Origin: Henckelia pumila
Taxonomy: Eukaryota > Streptophyta > Magnoliopsida > Lamiales > Gesneriaceae
DNA length: 64,000 bases
Reading direction: 5' to 3'
Assembly (NCBI RefSeq): GCF_033568475.1
Contig: NC_133123.1
Location: 4,464,001 to 4,528,000 of the forward strand
Part shown: positions 37,529-50,028 of the stretch, one piece after another
Layout: each line of letters begins with the position of its first letter
Numbering within the stretch: the first letter of the stretch is position 1
The notes under the pieces: model-generated
Seen by the model: only the letters and a program-made list of their open reading frames with translations
Told to the model about the DNA's origin: nothing
The model's database searches: none
Program-made: the position numbers and the translations under genes

Positions 37529-38969
37529 TCACACGAATCTTTCTATGCAGGTAGTCAGCGTCGACTCTGGAACTGCACCAATGACCGCATCTTTCTTCTC
37601 CCCATCCTTGAATATTAGGACAGTTGGGATGCTCCGGATACCATATTGGGTTGCGATTGAAGGGCTGTCGTCGGTATTAACCTTGTAGCATTTGAGTTTT
37701 CCCGAATAATCCTTGGCCAGTTTGTCGATGACGGGGTGTATTATGCGGCAGGGTCCACACCATGGAGCCCAAAATTCAACCAAAACAGGTAAATCAGACC
37801 CGATCACCAGAGATTGCCAGGTTGCATCAGTAACAGCAGGTACTATATATAGTTCAAGGCAATAATAATGATGCTGTTATCATACTTAACATCATAACAA
37901 AAAATTTATATTCAGCACAATAAAATGATTCAAAACAATTTTCACAAAGAAATGCACTGTATTATTTATTAACCGTAAAGATATTTTGAGCCAATAGGCT
38001 CAAGGAGTGCAAAAGATTCATCATTCAGCTGCCTTTAACCGGAAATGTAGAAATTTTTTGTCAAAGGGATCTGCTTGCAACTGACTAAACTATAGGTTCA
38101 TTGAAGACCCACAGAATGACTACAAAGACACGAGACTGAAATCGAATGGAGGGGAAGTGGAAATGAGAGGTGACAGAGATTGATATCGAAGAATTTCAAC
38201 ATTAAGCATGTCACTTATCCGAGCAATATAAACGACAAGTACAATTGCTTTGACTGACAACACATTCATCACAACTCATGCCGAGGAAAATAAGCTATCA
38301 AAATTACCGAATGTCCGAATATGAATAGCAAGAATCAAATGGAATTCACGGTATAATGAATCCACGCCATGCATATAAGAGAATCAATTTCTCATCGTTA
38401 TTAATATTTATTCACCATGCTTCAAGCCATAGGAATCTACAAGCTCCAATACAGCCTTCAAGCATCGTATTTTCAAACACTTCATACTAAATTAATTTGG
38501 CAATCTAATACTGTTAACTATTCCATCAGATTAAAAAAAAACGACACAAAAGATTAGCTCCCTACATATCAATTTTGCTCCTAGAACTGAAATTAAAATA
38601 AACATTGCATCCCCCCGTTAAACCAGCCAAAGCAACAAAATCAGTGGAACGTTATCACAGCAAAAAGCAAACCTAATCCACAACAAAATTAAAACGTTGT
38701 ATTCAGCCAGAAATACTCGAGGAAGAAGAATCCTCACCTACGACAGCGGTCTCTTGTGCCTCACAGACGATTCGACCACCGCGGCCAGAAGGTTTGGAAG
38801 TGAAATTCGGCGACGTGGAAGAGCGAGTCGAGTGGATCTTAAGACCTCTGAATTCAGAAAATAGGACCACGGAGCGGCGAGATGCGGCGGATCCGGCAAT
38901 TGGAGCCAAGGAAGCCGAGGGGAGAGCGGAGGCGCGTGGGACAGCTAAGGTTTCCAGCACACCAGCCAT
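37529..38969 (-). CDS. Plastid thioredoxin, m type
   Basis: Two exons, 38717-38969 and 37529-37842, give 188 residues. The first about 70 residues, rich in Ser, Ala and Arg and nearly free of acidic residues, form a chloroplast transit peptide ending near GGRIVCEAQ. The thioredoxin fold follows: [14 protein letters not shown] with active-site C113 and C116, then the cis-Pro loop [16 protein letters not shown]-type thioredoxins pass electrons from ferredoxin-thioredoxin reductase to stromal targets such as NADP-MDH, FBPase and photosynthetic assembly factors (family knowledge). The ATG at 38969 is the first in frame. The intron (874 bp) splits the protein before the fold in phase 1. Two TGGGCC motifs upstream (39187, 39207) fit a housekeeping promoter. 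Confidence 0.93.
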
Positions 38970-39186
38970 GGAGAGGAGAGAATCTGGTTTCACGCAGTAA
39001 GTGTGCTAGTGCGTGAGATGTGTGGATAAATGGGGAGTGAGTGAGGCGTGAGCGCTTGTGGTGGAGTGGGGGTGAGTTTGATAATTTTGATATTGTGAAT
39101 TGAACGGATGAGGTGGAGTTTGAGTTTCGCTTCATTCTTGTTAAATGGATCACGTGCGCCACACATGTCCGTTTCAACTATTGGAT

Positions 39187-39212
39187 TGGGCCTATTTCTG
39201 TTCTATTGGGCC
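39187..39212 (+). promoter_or_regulatory. Pair of TGGGCC (site II-like) motifs upstream of thioredoxin m
   Basis: TGGGCC occurs at 39187-39192 and 39207-39212, about 220-240 bases before the thioredoxin ATG. Paired TGGGCY motifs bind TCP factors in promoters of growth-related and organelle-protein genes (established for plants). Function here is inferred. Confidence 0.45.
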
Positions 39213-39707
39213 CGCTTTTTTGGTACTATTATCTGAAGCGTCACAAAATTATGTCATGACCCAAAACCATAAACAAACGAATTAAATATGAAATCATTAC
39301 TTAGAAATATTCAAACTTTTCCTTCAATGGTGATTGATTTGGTTATGTTTGTTTCATTATCCCGTTTTAATTTACCCCTTCTGAGTTCTGGCGTCTCATT
39401 TTAGTTTTTCAGATCTTTCAACATGAATATTCATTTTACATGAAAGAGTAGAAATATGAGATTGGCATGCTTGAGCAACAATTGAGAAGATAGCAGAACC
39501 ACTATAAATTGAAATTGGAAGAATAAAATATGAATTACACGGATAACTTACAAGAAACAAATACAGAGAAGAATGAGCTCTGGGACAAAGAGAGAAGCCA
39601 TTCACTTGAGAAATATAAAAACACGAGGATGTGAAGGCAACGTGAATGTGGCCGGATATATTATAACAGTAAGAAAGAAGCTGGTTAATTTGTAGGCGAT
39701 TATGCAG

Positions 39708-41709
39708 CTAAGACAGGTTTCTTTCCCGCATGTAATGCTCTATTTTCTCCACATCTTCTGGTACATCGACACCGTGGGACTCATGGTCAACTTTTATCAC
39801 CTGCAGATCGCTAAAAAGTGACTAATAATCCTCTGAATAATTAAATTGATGTGTGGGAAATTAAGAAAATAGGAGAGTAACAAGGGTAACAATTCTTGCT
39901 GGCACCTTCATTTTGTACCCATTTTCAAGGACCTTGAGCTGCTCAAGATCTTCTTCCAGTTGGAGTGGTGTTGGTGGAAGCTCGGGATATATCTTGAGAA
40001 ATTTAGAATCAAAGCTCTGCACAAATATCAATATCATAGCATACTATGATCTGATTCTTATATTGGATACGTGAAGCAAGCGCAACATCTGCAAATAGTG
40101 ATGGCAGTTTGATACCTGAATCCCCAGATGAAGCAAATATGGAAATTGAGGGGTAACTTTTCCAGACCTGCATGCGTTAGAGTTAATCAAAGTATATTTT
40201 GGCCATGTTGCATGTGATAGATAAGAATGCATATAGGATTAGAGCCTTAGAAGAACCAACTTGTTAAACGGTATAAGTCCTCGTGAGAAATAAATTGCAT
40301 AGCCACGGTTATCTACGACACATTTGACACGATTAGGATCAAAGGCATCTTCAGGATTTAAAGAAGTAACGGCGGTGCTGAAGACAGCATCTGGAGCAGC
40401 CTGCATGAACCACATTTTATTTGAGGCATTCAGTGACTTGACCATTCACATGAAAATGGGTAGTAATAGTTTTTCTCAATACAAAACCTTCACTAACTTG
40501 AAAATGTAACCGTTAAAATCTCCAGAGGTAATAGTTAAGGATAGGATGAGGTGAGAATATTCTGATATTGATAGTGTGACAACCACTAGCCCCATTCATG
40601 ATCCAACAAAGATATTGAATCGGCACTACAGAGCATAAATATCTTAATTTGGAAGAGATCTAACCAACGAAGCCATCATCTAAACTTTTGGGGAAAAAAA
40701 AAATCAATAAGCTTATTAGCATTTTTAGAAATTCTCAAGTTCAATCCACACGTCTGTAGTTTACCCATATAAAAAACACCAAACTCCATAATGCTTCAGT
40801 AATTCCTTCAAAACTTGATCTTTTTGCGAGCTGCTACAAGTAAATGCTTTCTCGGGAATAGATTTAGCTCTTAATATTACAAGGGAAAGCAAGGTTCACA
40901 GCATCTTTCACCCCTATGGAGAGATCCGGGGCGAAAACACATACCTGCAAGGCCTTGACAATGCCATCTATTATTTCAGGTTCTATGAGCGGTTCGTCTC
41001 CTTGAATATTGACAACAACATCATACTTCTTTCCAATCTTTTGGAGAGCTTCATTACAACGTTCGGTGCCTATGAATTTCAAAACAAAACTCCATAAATC
41101 AAATCTCTTTCCCATGTTCTCTGCAAAATCAATGCAAGATACTGTACCATTTCGACATGATTCCGAGGTCATTACCACATCAGCACCAAATCCTCTACAA
41201 CATTCAGCAATCTTATCATCATCTGTCGCCACAACTACTCAAATAACAAAGCCCCGAATCACCCATGACAAAAACCAAATACTCAAGTAAGTTACAAGCT
41301 CTCACGTTTGAGCAGACGGAATTGAGCCAAACAATTCGATCCTTACCCACATGGTCCAATGTCGAAGCCAATTTCGCCCTTTCCCATGTTCTCTGCAAAA
41401 AGTGAAGCAAAAAAAATCGTAAACCCATTTAATCCGGAAACACTAGCAACCGAAATCGAAAAAAAAAAGAGTCCAAAAGGGCACCTGAATCATGGGCTTG
41501 CCGAGTATTTGAACGAGGGGTTTGCCTTGAAAGCGAGAGGACGCATATCGAGCAGGTATAATTCCGATGACCCGGCTCCGGAACCTTACCGATTGACGAT
41601 AATATGCATGGGCACCAAGCGCCACCGCGATCGCCGCCCCCGCCGCCAGGCAGTGAATGACCCAAGACTTAGCGGAGCTGGAGCTTTGCGATGATTCGCA
41701 GATCGGCAT
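39708..41709 (-). CDS. KDSB: CMP-Kdo synthetase (3-deoxy-manno-octulosonate cytidylyltransferase)
   Basis: Eight exons: 41485-41709, 41347-41392, 41148-41234, 40945-41069, 40261-40400, 40116-40167, 39906-40016, 39708-39800. They give 292 residues, matching the Arabidopsis length. The enzyme couples CTP and Kdo to form CMP-Kdo, the donor for rhamnogalacturonan-II in cell-wall pectin; plant KDSB is membrane-bound in mitochondria (established). A hydrophobic anchor lies at about 16-37. Catalytic blocks are [17 protein letters not shown] (49-65), [34 protein letters not shown] and [16 protein letters not shown]. The C-terminal part has [21 protein letters not shown]-type sequence and ends [22 protein letters not shown]. 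All splice sites are GT-AG. Intron 3 contains a 22-bp copy of the exon-2 acceptor region. Confidence 0.95.
41107..41128 (-). repeat. Copy of the exon-2 splice-acceptor block inside KDSB intron 3
   Basis: Twenty-two bases here are identical to 41379-41400, which is the TTTTGCAG acceptor and first bases of KDSB exon 2. The copy lies in intron 3 (41070-41147) and so presents an extra AG acceptor 43 bases from the donor. Confidence 0.8.
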
Positions 41710-42360
41710 TAGAAATTGTTGTCAGGAACAGGAAAGATGAGATCAGAGAGGCAAAGATAGCTACTCAAGAGTGTAGGACATATCGAAATGGACCAAATTA
41801 TGTCGTTGAATCGTCGGTTGTGTAATGATGCTCATGGGCTTTCAACTGTAGTGATCATATACTACTCTTTTTTCCGGGAAGAGTAATTCTACTTTTAAAA
41901 TATATTTAAATATTCTTTTTTCAAATCGAAATTTAATTCGTTGCTAAAAAAATACCATATACTGACTCGGGTTTCGCCCTGCGATAAACGTATGCTTGCA
42001 TACATAGAACAAAATTACGATGTTTTATCGCCGGGAGGAGTGTTTTAATTAATAATTGGGAAAATAGTCACCGTTGCATTTTCACATACGTTTGAAAATT
42101 ACTTCGACAAGTAAATAAAACAATCTTTTGCAACCATTAAATATGGCAATCGCAAGCTCGACGGTAGAACGCCACTCACACATTTTAAATACGTTTGATA
42201 TGATTACGTGATCTATAATAAATCACATAAATCATCAAATCAAAAGATTGCGTGTGTTTTTAACCAAAGAATACCGTATGACATCAATACGCGCTACTGA
42301 GCCCAACTACGTTAGGACAGAACATTCACTTTTTATGCTATCTATGCTTGAAAATAAATT
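41710..42360. other. Gap between KDSB and the TRF4/5-like gene
   Basis: KDSB promoter on the right side of KDSB and 3' flank of the next minus-strand gene. No gene or defined repeat is seen. Confidence 0.4.
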
Positions 42361-45300
42361 TTAAGGGTGAGATCCATAGCGGCCGTTGTTCCGGCTGCTA
42401 TTGTAACTTTGATGGTGTTTCCACTTTTGTTTCTTTGTCCGCGAGTTCTTCAAATCACCATTTTCTTCGCTTTTCTTCTTCTTCTTTCTCAAGCCCGTCA
42501 CAGAACCATTTTCTTCATTTCTGTCTACACCCTGGGTACCAAAACCATTCACTTCCTTGGTAAAACTGTTATCCTTAGACGACTTCCTTTTTTTGTCCTG
42601 CTGGCCAGGAATTCCGTTTCCACGTGGAAGTGGCTCTTCATCTTCATCATTCGGCCTCCAGTTGCAATAAATCTCCTGCTGATCGTCAAAGAGTTGTTCC
42701 AATGGCTCTCCAGCACCAGGAAATAAGGTATTAAAGGTTGAATTCTGAGTCAACCCTCCTTTCCGTTCCAATAGTACAGCATCTGGTCGTATGAGGGCAC
42801 CAAGGATGCTTTTCTTGGGTCCAAGGCGCAATATGGCCTTCTCATTTGTCAGAGTGGAGTATGCCATGGAAAATGCAGATCTGACCTGTAGAGGCTAGAG
42901 ATCAACAATGATGATAAAAGTACCACAGAAAAAAGAAAGTAGCCTTAAACTAGGGGAGCAACGGTCTTAACAATTCATAAATCCAAGAAAGAAGCCTGAC
43001 TCTGGTTGGCATGTTCAAAGATTATGATAAGCATTGATCATCCGTGAATACTAAATTATGACCGTATAACTTGTTTCTCTCATTCACGTTGGCGAGAGGT
43101 TGCCTTTTCAATAACTAACGCATAGCGGCACACTTCTGGCATTCACTTACCAGTGCACCATATTGCAAGTAATAAAGGAACATTCAGTTTTTGAACCAAA
43201 ATGAAGGAATATAAGTGGAAATAGAGGATCCAAAAAATTATTGCAAAATTTTTTTACCTGATAATAGTTGAAAGAGCTCTTCCCTACATCATTATCTGGA
43301 ACCTGTTATTACAGAAAAATATGTGGATAAGTGACCAAATGGAGTATCATCTTATTCCGGGAGAACGTCAAGCCTTCAGTTTTCCTTTCATTCCAGAGAT
43401 TTGTTTGAAAGACACGTGTTCAAAAGGAAGACCAGACTAAAATTCATTAGATAACCTGGGGGTCTTCGATTGAGATAAGGGAAGCCCGACCTTCACCTGA
43501 AAATCTGAACAGTAGGCAATACTATAAGAAATAAGGAATAAATGATCAAGTAAAAGTAACACCTATTATAATGCAAAAACTTCTAACCCTTTGCTACTTT
43601 TTGGAAAGAAGGTAGTGCTTCCACCATTGCAAGAAATACCAACATCAGCTGTATTCAATTTGCGGCCATACATATCAAAAAAGTTCACCTATATTTCACC
43701 AAAAACAAGAAAGTCCATGAAATTTGTACATGACACCATAAGCTCATGCACCTATCACATCCTTAGTTTAGAAACTAAATGAAGCATGCTGCCATACCGT
43801 TACTAAAAGACTTCTCAAAAATTGAAGATAGATTCGTAAATAAATGAAAAAGAAATTGCATGGTGTACTTGACAAAGAGCAGTATGTAGTAATCAACGAT
43901 AATGGCATGAATGCTGTCAAAAGTAAAACAAACAAGTTTGCAGATTAATAGATACCACTAAACAACAATATTGCTCCCATGAAGTGAACATTATCAATGC
44001 ATTATTCTACAAAATCATCTGGTTGATGCATCATCTTTACAATTAAGGATAAGCTAAGTGCTTGATAACAGCAAAGAATTTGGTAGCCCTAGAATATGCC
44101 ACTCATAGGGAAAAGCTTCTCAATATTTAAATAAATGGAAAGGTTTTAGCATGGCATCATACCAGTAAAACTCCAAGGTTATTATCGAGGGAAGCTTGAT
44201 CATGCCGGTTCTGGTAGGAAAAAGAAAATCTTATCTTAGTAAAAAATATCCAACAAATAAGAATTCCATCAAAAAGTCGAGATAGAATATACAAGTTGAA
44301 TGTTTTTATATTTCACATACGAAATCCTACAATAATTTCCAGTGAAACAGCATAAAAATATTTCCACATGAAAATGGAGAACAAAACATTTAAGGGGGGA
44401 AAAACACCATTCACCTAATAGCCCTTAACAGAGGCAAAACAATGTAATTACCCGCAACATTGCTATTAGCATGGAAAGGAGCGCATACGAGCCAATTCCA
44501 CCAGTGTACACCTGGAGAAAGAATGGCAAGTTGCAGGAAATGTAAGATTTGTTGGTCAACAAGAATAAAACTTAAGGAATTTCACCTCATTTAACTCTCT
44601 TTGCTGCAGGAAGACTTTCAATATAAGGCACAACGGTCGTAGTGGTGGCCATTTAGATATAGCATTCTGAATAATAAGAAAATGCGAATAATTTCAATCA
44701 TACAGACAAAAAAAATCTAACAGGAAAATAAATGTGAAATAAATCGACAGGAAAAAAAAAACCTTTATAAACTCAGCAGCTCGTGGTCCAGTATGTGCAT
44801 CAAAACTGTTACCAAGAGATACATCGTCAATCCCACTCAAGGAAATTAGGTCATCACAAAGTCAACAAGCAGTATTCTGTCAAGTACATTACATGTTCTT
44901 TGGTATAGCAAAATAAAGTCAAGAGTATGTGTACACACCACTGAGAGTGTATAAATCAGAAAAGCATTAACAAATAACACATTCCCAGGACCCAACAATT
45001 CTTTCTTGTGAAGAAATACAAGAAACAAATGAACCAGCACATATTGAAGGATGAAACCTAAACTAGCAAACGGTAATCATATAACTATCTTTACTATCGA
45101 CAATGAAAGAGGTGTTAACATGTATGTGGGGTACATAATAAAGTAGATGAACCAACAAAAGACAAGCAGGCACATTACAAATGCCTAGCAATGAACTGCT
45201 AATCTTCTGTGGGCAAAAGGAAAATGACAGTGAACAAACTACTGTGAGACAGCCAATATATAAATTTTTCACAAACCATCTAAGATCTCTTCAAAGTTCA

Positions 45301-47483
45301 GTAAATTAGTAATCAAATCTTATACCAAATGCCATTCTACTTTTTCCTCCAAGGCAGCCAACATATTTAATTTCTCATCACCAGCTGATAGTCCTATCGA
45401 GTTTAAGTAAACAGAGGCCTAACCTTATATCAAATGCTATACCACTTTTCTTCTCCACAAATTTGATGATTGGTACTCGAGCCTTTGCAATAACCTGATA
45501 TAGGAAGGCATTGAAAATTTTGAATATGTGGTGGAAAACAAGCGATGGCAAAATTCAAACCACAAATGATACCTGTATCTTCTTAGCAATCCCACTTTGA
45601 GATAGAGCCCTGGAAAGAGCAAACAAACCAGTCTGGGGACTACTTACATTTGAACCCAAGATAACAACCTGCCCAAGTACCACATAGCAAAGACAGATTG
45701 CTTACATTTTATATTAGCTTGCATGCTCCAAAGGTCATCCGCACAAAAAAAAAAACACAAAACAAAACAAACAAAAAAACTGATCACAAGATATCTGCTG
45801 CAACGGAATCAGAAAGAAAATATATCAAATAAATGTGAATCACCATAACGTTTATCCCACTGGAATCCATTTAGAGTTCACCCATGGCCTTAATCAATTT
45901 GATAACAATCTAAACAGGAAGACATAATTTTAGGATTGGCAAAATCAAAATTTTACAAGTTATTTTTACAACCGGGAAATTCACTCAAACTAAAGTAGAT
46001 AAATTCTGACTTGCTTTTATTATATAAGAACACACAATAAGACCCGGGTGCATTACAGCATGTATATTTATTCATCTCTTTTCAAATATCAGTAAGTTGA
46101 AGGGCAATCTATCATCTATGTAACTTAGCTTCAGAAACCAACCCAAGATGGATATTTTTAATATTTGGGACAAACACAAACCCTCCTGATGAAATGGAAA
46201 AACATTAGTTTCCATGATACTGAAAATAGATACAACATGACAGCCAAAAGCCAATAATATCAGTAATTCCCTTGGCTCGCATTCTGACATCTCCATCAGT
46301 ACCTAAGTTATTATGAACTTCTCAGGGTGATTGCTGAACAATCCATATCAAAACCATAAAAAATTTGGCTTTTGATTGTAGTCTACCATAATTTCTCTGG
46401 TATCCTTTAGCAAAAAAATGCTAATACTTCATAGCACAGATCCAGATTCATGATTTACATTCAACTGACAAAATTTCATTCAATAAACCATTAATACATA
46501 TCCTCATAATGAAACCTTCCAAAGCAATAATCACGGAATTCAATGGTTCACATTCCATACCCCCTGATAAAAATGACATCTCATAAATAATTGATAACTT
46601 TGGCCAGTTATATCACATTTGCAGACAATTATATCTCCAATTTGCAAGTTGAAAATAGAAAATATGTCAATATATCAGAAATAATTGCTAAAAATAAATC
46701 ATTCAAATGACTAATAAACAGTTTCAAGCTTACATCGATATCACTAGACGGAAGATAAAGCCCCGTCTTAAATGATCCAAAAACTTCAGCCTGCACGACA
46801 CACCTTCACAGATATAAACATTTGTCCGCAGATATATATATTTGTATATATATATATATATACCGCATCCCAAATACAAATACGCGACAAAATCTTACAT
46901 ACCTTAGCATTAGGCCAGACATATTTTATAACATCAAAAACAGATTCTACTGCAGCATTTCGGAACCCTTGCTCCTCAGGTGTTGGCGAGAGAAAATTAC
47001 AAAAATCGAGTATCTCTGCACGTATCCAATCTTATAATTAGCAGTGAAGTTTACTAGATTACGCATAGTATCTGCATCAAACTTTTATTCAAGCGTCCGC
47101 ATGCTTAAATTGCATAGTTCAATGCAGCAAAAGATGAGAAAACTCGAACCTCGGTGGAGACGGAGCATGGGGCTTTTGAAGTGAAAATTGGAACTAAACC
47201 AGCTGCCTTCTAGAGTCCTATGTGGCGCCGAAGTGGAAGCTTCCGCAGGCGTCCGAGGAAGAGGAGCGGTTAAAACTGAAATCTCTCTAGATTCCTCCAA
47301 TTCGTTCACGTCGAGAGAGAAGTAATCCGCCGTGGAGGATTCTGGAGATGCACATTGGGCGGAGGAGAGGGAAATCAGGTTTCGGAATACGACGTAGGAT
47401 TTGGACTCTTCCGGAGGAGTAGGCGCCGTTGATGTGGCGGCAAGAGGGCTTAGGGTTTCATAGAGGATGCTCTGCCCTTCCAT
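42361..47483 (-). CDS. TRL: TRF4/5-like non-canonical poly(A) polymerase
   Basis: Thirteen exons: 47150-47483, 46903-47015, 46734-46790, 45573-45668, 45424-45494, 44763-44805, 44586-44666, 44452-44511, 44163-44210, 43588-43688, 43456-43504, 43258-43302, 42361-42885. They give 540 residues. The nucleotidyltransferase core has GSFKTGLYLPSSDID with the metal-binding pair D166 and D168, and a third Asp (D222) in GIAFDISFD. The central and PAP-associated parts show WPPLRPLCLILKVFLQQREL, YTGGIGSYALLSMLIAML and NFFDMYGRKLNTADVGISC. The tail is lysine-rich (RKKKKKSE, RTKKQKWKHH) and probably nuclear or nucleolar. TRF4/5 enzymes add short A tails that send rRNA precursors and by-products to the nuclear exosome; the plant TRL gene does this for rRNA spacers (family knowledge). 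GGCCCA motifs lie upstream. Confidence 0.92.
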
Positions 47484-47604
47484 TGTTTGCCGCTTGCCGG
47501 TCAGGAAACCGACAGGACCAGGACTTTTTCCTTCTCCTTTCGGATTAAAATTTATGCTCACATATATTTTTCCGGGCTAAAGGCCGCGTTTTCCATAGGC
47601 TTTA

Positions 47605-47702
47605 GGCCCATTATAGTCTCCTTTTTTCTTTTTTCTTTTTTTGAAGAGCATAATAATCTGTTCGTGTATGGGTTTACTACTTTTACATGGGCTCTCGGCC
47701 CA
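47605..47702 (-). promoter_or_regulatory. Two TGGGCC (site II-like) motifs upstream of the TRF4/5-like gene
   Basis: On the minus strand TGGGCC occurs at 47605-47610 and 47697-47702, about 125-220 bases before the ATG at 47483. Such motifs are common before ribosome-biogenesis genes, which fits a role in rRNA processing. Confidence 0.45.
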
Positions 47703-47709
47703 TAATAGT

Positions 47710-48224
47710 CTGCTAGAGCACAGGTACTTGCTTTATGACGACGGCGGACAGTCCGTCCTGGTTGATGACGAGATGTTAGTTATTCAAAACAGGTATAATC
47801 ACGGTCCGCTTTTGTGGTTTTTTTTTTTAAAAAAAAATTAAATCAAATTGTTTTTTGTGGTTCGGTTATATTTTAATTGCGATTTTACATATAAAATTAA
47901 TTTCGCGATTTTGAGCGGTTTTAAGTTTTCTTTTTAGTCATGATTGTAAAATAATTTCAAAAAATATTTGTTGTGCACTTTTGTTAAGAAAGAAATAAAA
48001 GAAAATAGTAAAAGAATGTTGCGAGAGAAGTGACGGAGTGCAACTTGAAATATATATTAAGTTGTTGTTAATAACATTATTTAAAACAACTATATAAGAT
48101 CAGACGATGCGGTTTCATGTTTTTTTAAAAACTGCGGTTATTTATAGAAATTGAAAAAAGTGGCGCGATGTGGTGCGGTTATTCGAACGGTTATAGAAAG
48201 ATTTTGATCGACTCTAATTCAAAG
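47710..48224. repeat. Degraded GCGGTTCGGTTA-rich repeat, left part
   Basis: Sequence around 47790-47880 (AAATTAAATCAAATTGTTTTTTG, GTGGTTCGGTTATA) recurs at 48715-48790 and 48860-48905. The hAT-type element 48225-48683 lies between these parts, so it probably inserted into an older repeat. Confidence 0.45.
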
Positions 48225-48683
48225 CAATGTTCTAAAAAGCGCTAGGCGGAGCGATTTTTTTTAAACCTAAAAAATAAATATCTTGGAATATTTATGAGTT
48301 TTATTATAAAATATAATTTTTATGTAATATGTTTTTTCAGTTTTTGTATTAAATTCTTGTAAAATTTTAAAAATATAGTCTCTCACGTGAAAGGGGCGGC
48401 GAAAATTGCCGCGGTCGGCAACAAGAAGCTTGAAGATTGAAGACTTCTCGATCTCTCTTTTCTCATTTATCTGCTTTTCTTCCGCCTTTTCTTTTGTTTT
48501 TATTTCTATCTTTTTCGTTCTGGCTCTTTATTTTCTTTTAAGTTTTTTTTTTTACATATAATAACTTAACTGCCTAGGCAATAAGCGCCTAGGTGGTGCC
48601 TAGCCCGGCAGCCACCTGGCGGGCAGTTAAGCGGGCGACGTCTCTAAACGGAGGCGGAGATGGCGGAGATTTTTAGAACACTG
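48225..48683. mobile_element. hAT-type MITE, 459 bp, GC-rich right half
   Basis: The ends are CAATGTTCTAAAAAGCG and, in reverse, CAGTGTTCTAAAAATCTCC. The flanks are ATTCAAAG (48217-48224) and ATTCAAGG (48684-48691), an 8-bp duplication with one change. CA..TG ends with 8-bp duplications are the hAT signature. Inside, both sides carry GCGCTAGGCGG-like and GCGCCTAGGTGG-like motifs that can pair. No coding sequence. Confidence 0.75.
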
Positions 48684-49340
48684 ATTCAAGGTAATCAGTG
48701 TACAATTTTACGATTTTTTAAAAAAAATTAAACTAAATTATGGTTCGGTTATACCTTATTTTTTAATTGCAGTTTTACGGTTTTTTTAAAAAAAATTAAA
48801 CTTCATAATTTATTTATTTTTTTGAAAAAAGAAAAACAAAAAACCCGATGGAGAGAGATTTGAATATCAAATTAAACTAAATTGTGGTTCGGTTATACCT
48901 TGATCGTGATTGAAATGATATCAATCTTAATACATAATTCAAATTCATCATAGTTAACACTATACTTAACATTTCAGATAAGATTTGAAATTCACCTAAT
49001 AAAAATGCATCCAAACAACCAATTACATTTGAAATCCAAGTTTTAAAATAATTTCATCGAGTACAACAAAACGGCATTTGCGAAATCAATTTGATTCAGC
49101 AGGCGAATATTTGCAGAATGCCCAGTGATGTTTGCATAGAGACATTCTGCAAAACTAGCTAACCGAAGGGAACAAAAATTTAAATAAAATCAGTCAAATA
49201 CGCAATATATATAGTAATTATTGATGCAAGAAAGAACACCAAGAAAATTGAAAATGGAGGATGGAGAAATTTCAAGCTCCGTCCCAAAGCTACATTGGCC
49301 TTGGGTAGTGCGTAGCATTTCACAAAAATTATTTATTGAC
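48684..49340. other. Repeat remnants and 3' flank of the acidic-protein gene
   Basis: Right part of the GTGGTTCGGTTATACC repeat up to about 48930, then about 400 bp with no gene; the last part is probably 3' UTR of the minus-strand gene. Confidence 0.35.
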
Positions 49341-49865
49341 TCAAGGAGAAGCACCTCGAGGAATCTTATCTTCGTCATCGGAGTAAAAGTCGCGCTCACT
49401 GAAGTCGTCCTCCTCGCCAGAAAAGTCGTCGCCGGGTGCATCTATATCACATGGATCACGGTGGTGGTCATCCGCATCGCTATCTTCAGAGTCGGAGTAG
49501 GAGTCATACGAGGCCTTCCTACCTTTGGGGTTAGCATTGGCATCACCATTAGCCAAAGCCCCGGATTCATTCCCTCCCAATTTCCTGGCCACCTCGGATC
49601 GCATCACAGAGAAACGAAATGGCGCATTGAAACATAGCGGGGAATTCGATTCCTCAATTTTAAAGTTCGTCGTCACGAATGATGATCGGAAACGAGGATA
49701 CAAGTCCTCCGCCAGTCGAGGTGCATCGACTAAATGCGCATCTGGAACGGGGTTCGTGAAGGCGGCGGCGGCCGCCGCGGAGGGGTGGAGCAAGTGGCGG
49801 CGGATGAGGCTCTGGAGTGCTGGCACTCGGGAATTCACGAGCTTCGATGCAGACGATATCGTCAT
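49341..49865 (-). CDS. Unrecognised protein with basic N-terminus and acidic tail, 174 residues
   Basis: A single open frame; the ATG at 49865 (MTISSASKLV) is the first ATG in frame. Residues 1-40 are rich in Ser, Leu, Arg and Ala with no acidic residues (LVNSRVPALQSLIRRHLL), which suggests mitochondrial or plastid import. The middle carries FRSSFVTTNFKIEESNSPLC and FRFSVMRSEVARKLGG. From about 120 on the protein is Ser/Asp/Glu-rich (YSDSEDSDADDHH, DDFSGEEDDFSERDFYSDDED). I recognise no domain. Two TGGGCC motifs sit at 49984 and 50023, 120-160 bases upstream, as in expressed organelle-protein genes. Codon use and GC content are gene-like, so I believe it is real but cannot name it. Confidence 0.65.
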   Translation of the reverse strand: MTISSASKLVNSRVPALQSLIRRHLLHPSAAAAAAFTNPVPDAHLVDAPRLAEDLYPRFRSSFVTTNFKIEESNSPLCFNAPFRFSVMRSEVARKLGGNESGALANGDANANPKGRKASYDSYSDSEDSDADDHHRDPCDIDAPGDDFSGEEDDFSERDFYSDDEDKIPRGASP

Positions 49866-49983
49866 TATCAAGAGACAGGAAGATGAGTTTCAAGGTTCAA
49901 GTTTCAAGCTCAGAAATGGAAGGGGAATGGGGTTTTAATTTATGGACATTTTGTTAGGGTTTTACCAAGATTGCCGAAGTACT

Positions 49984-50028
49984 TGGGCCTGGCTTTCAGA
50001 CACTAGGCTATCTTTTGCAATTTGGGCC
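49984..50028 (+). promoter_or_regulatory. Two TGGGCC motifs upstream of the acidic-protein gene
   Basis: TGGGCC occurs at 49984-49989 and 50023-50028, 120-160 bases before the ATG at 49865. This supports the frame being an expressed gene. Confidence 0.4.

Noticed and set aside
49866-49893. Upstream start of the acidic protein
   Set aside because: The longer frames begin at TTG codons; the first ATG in frame is at 49865.
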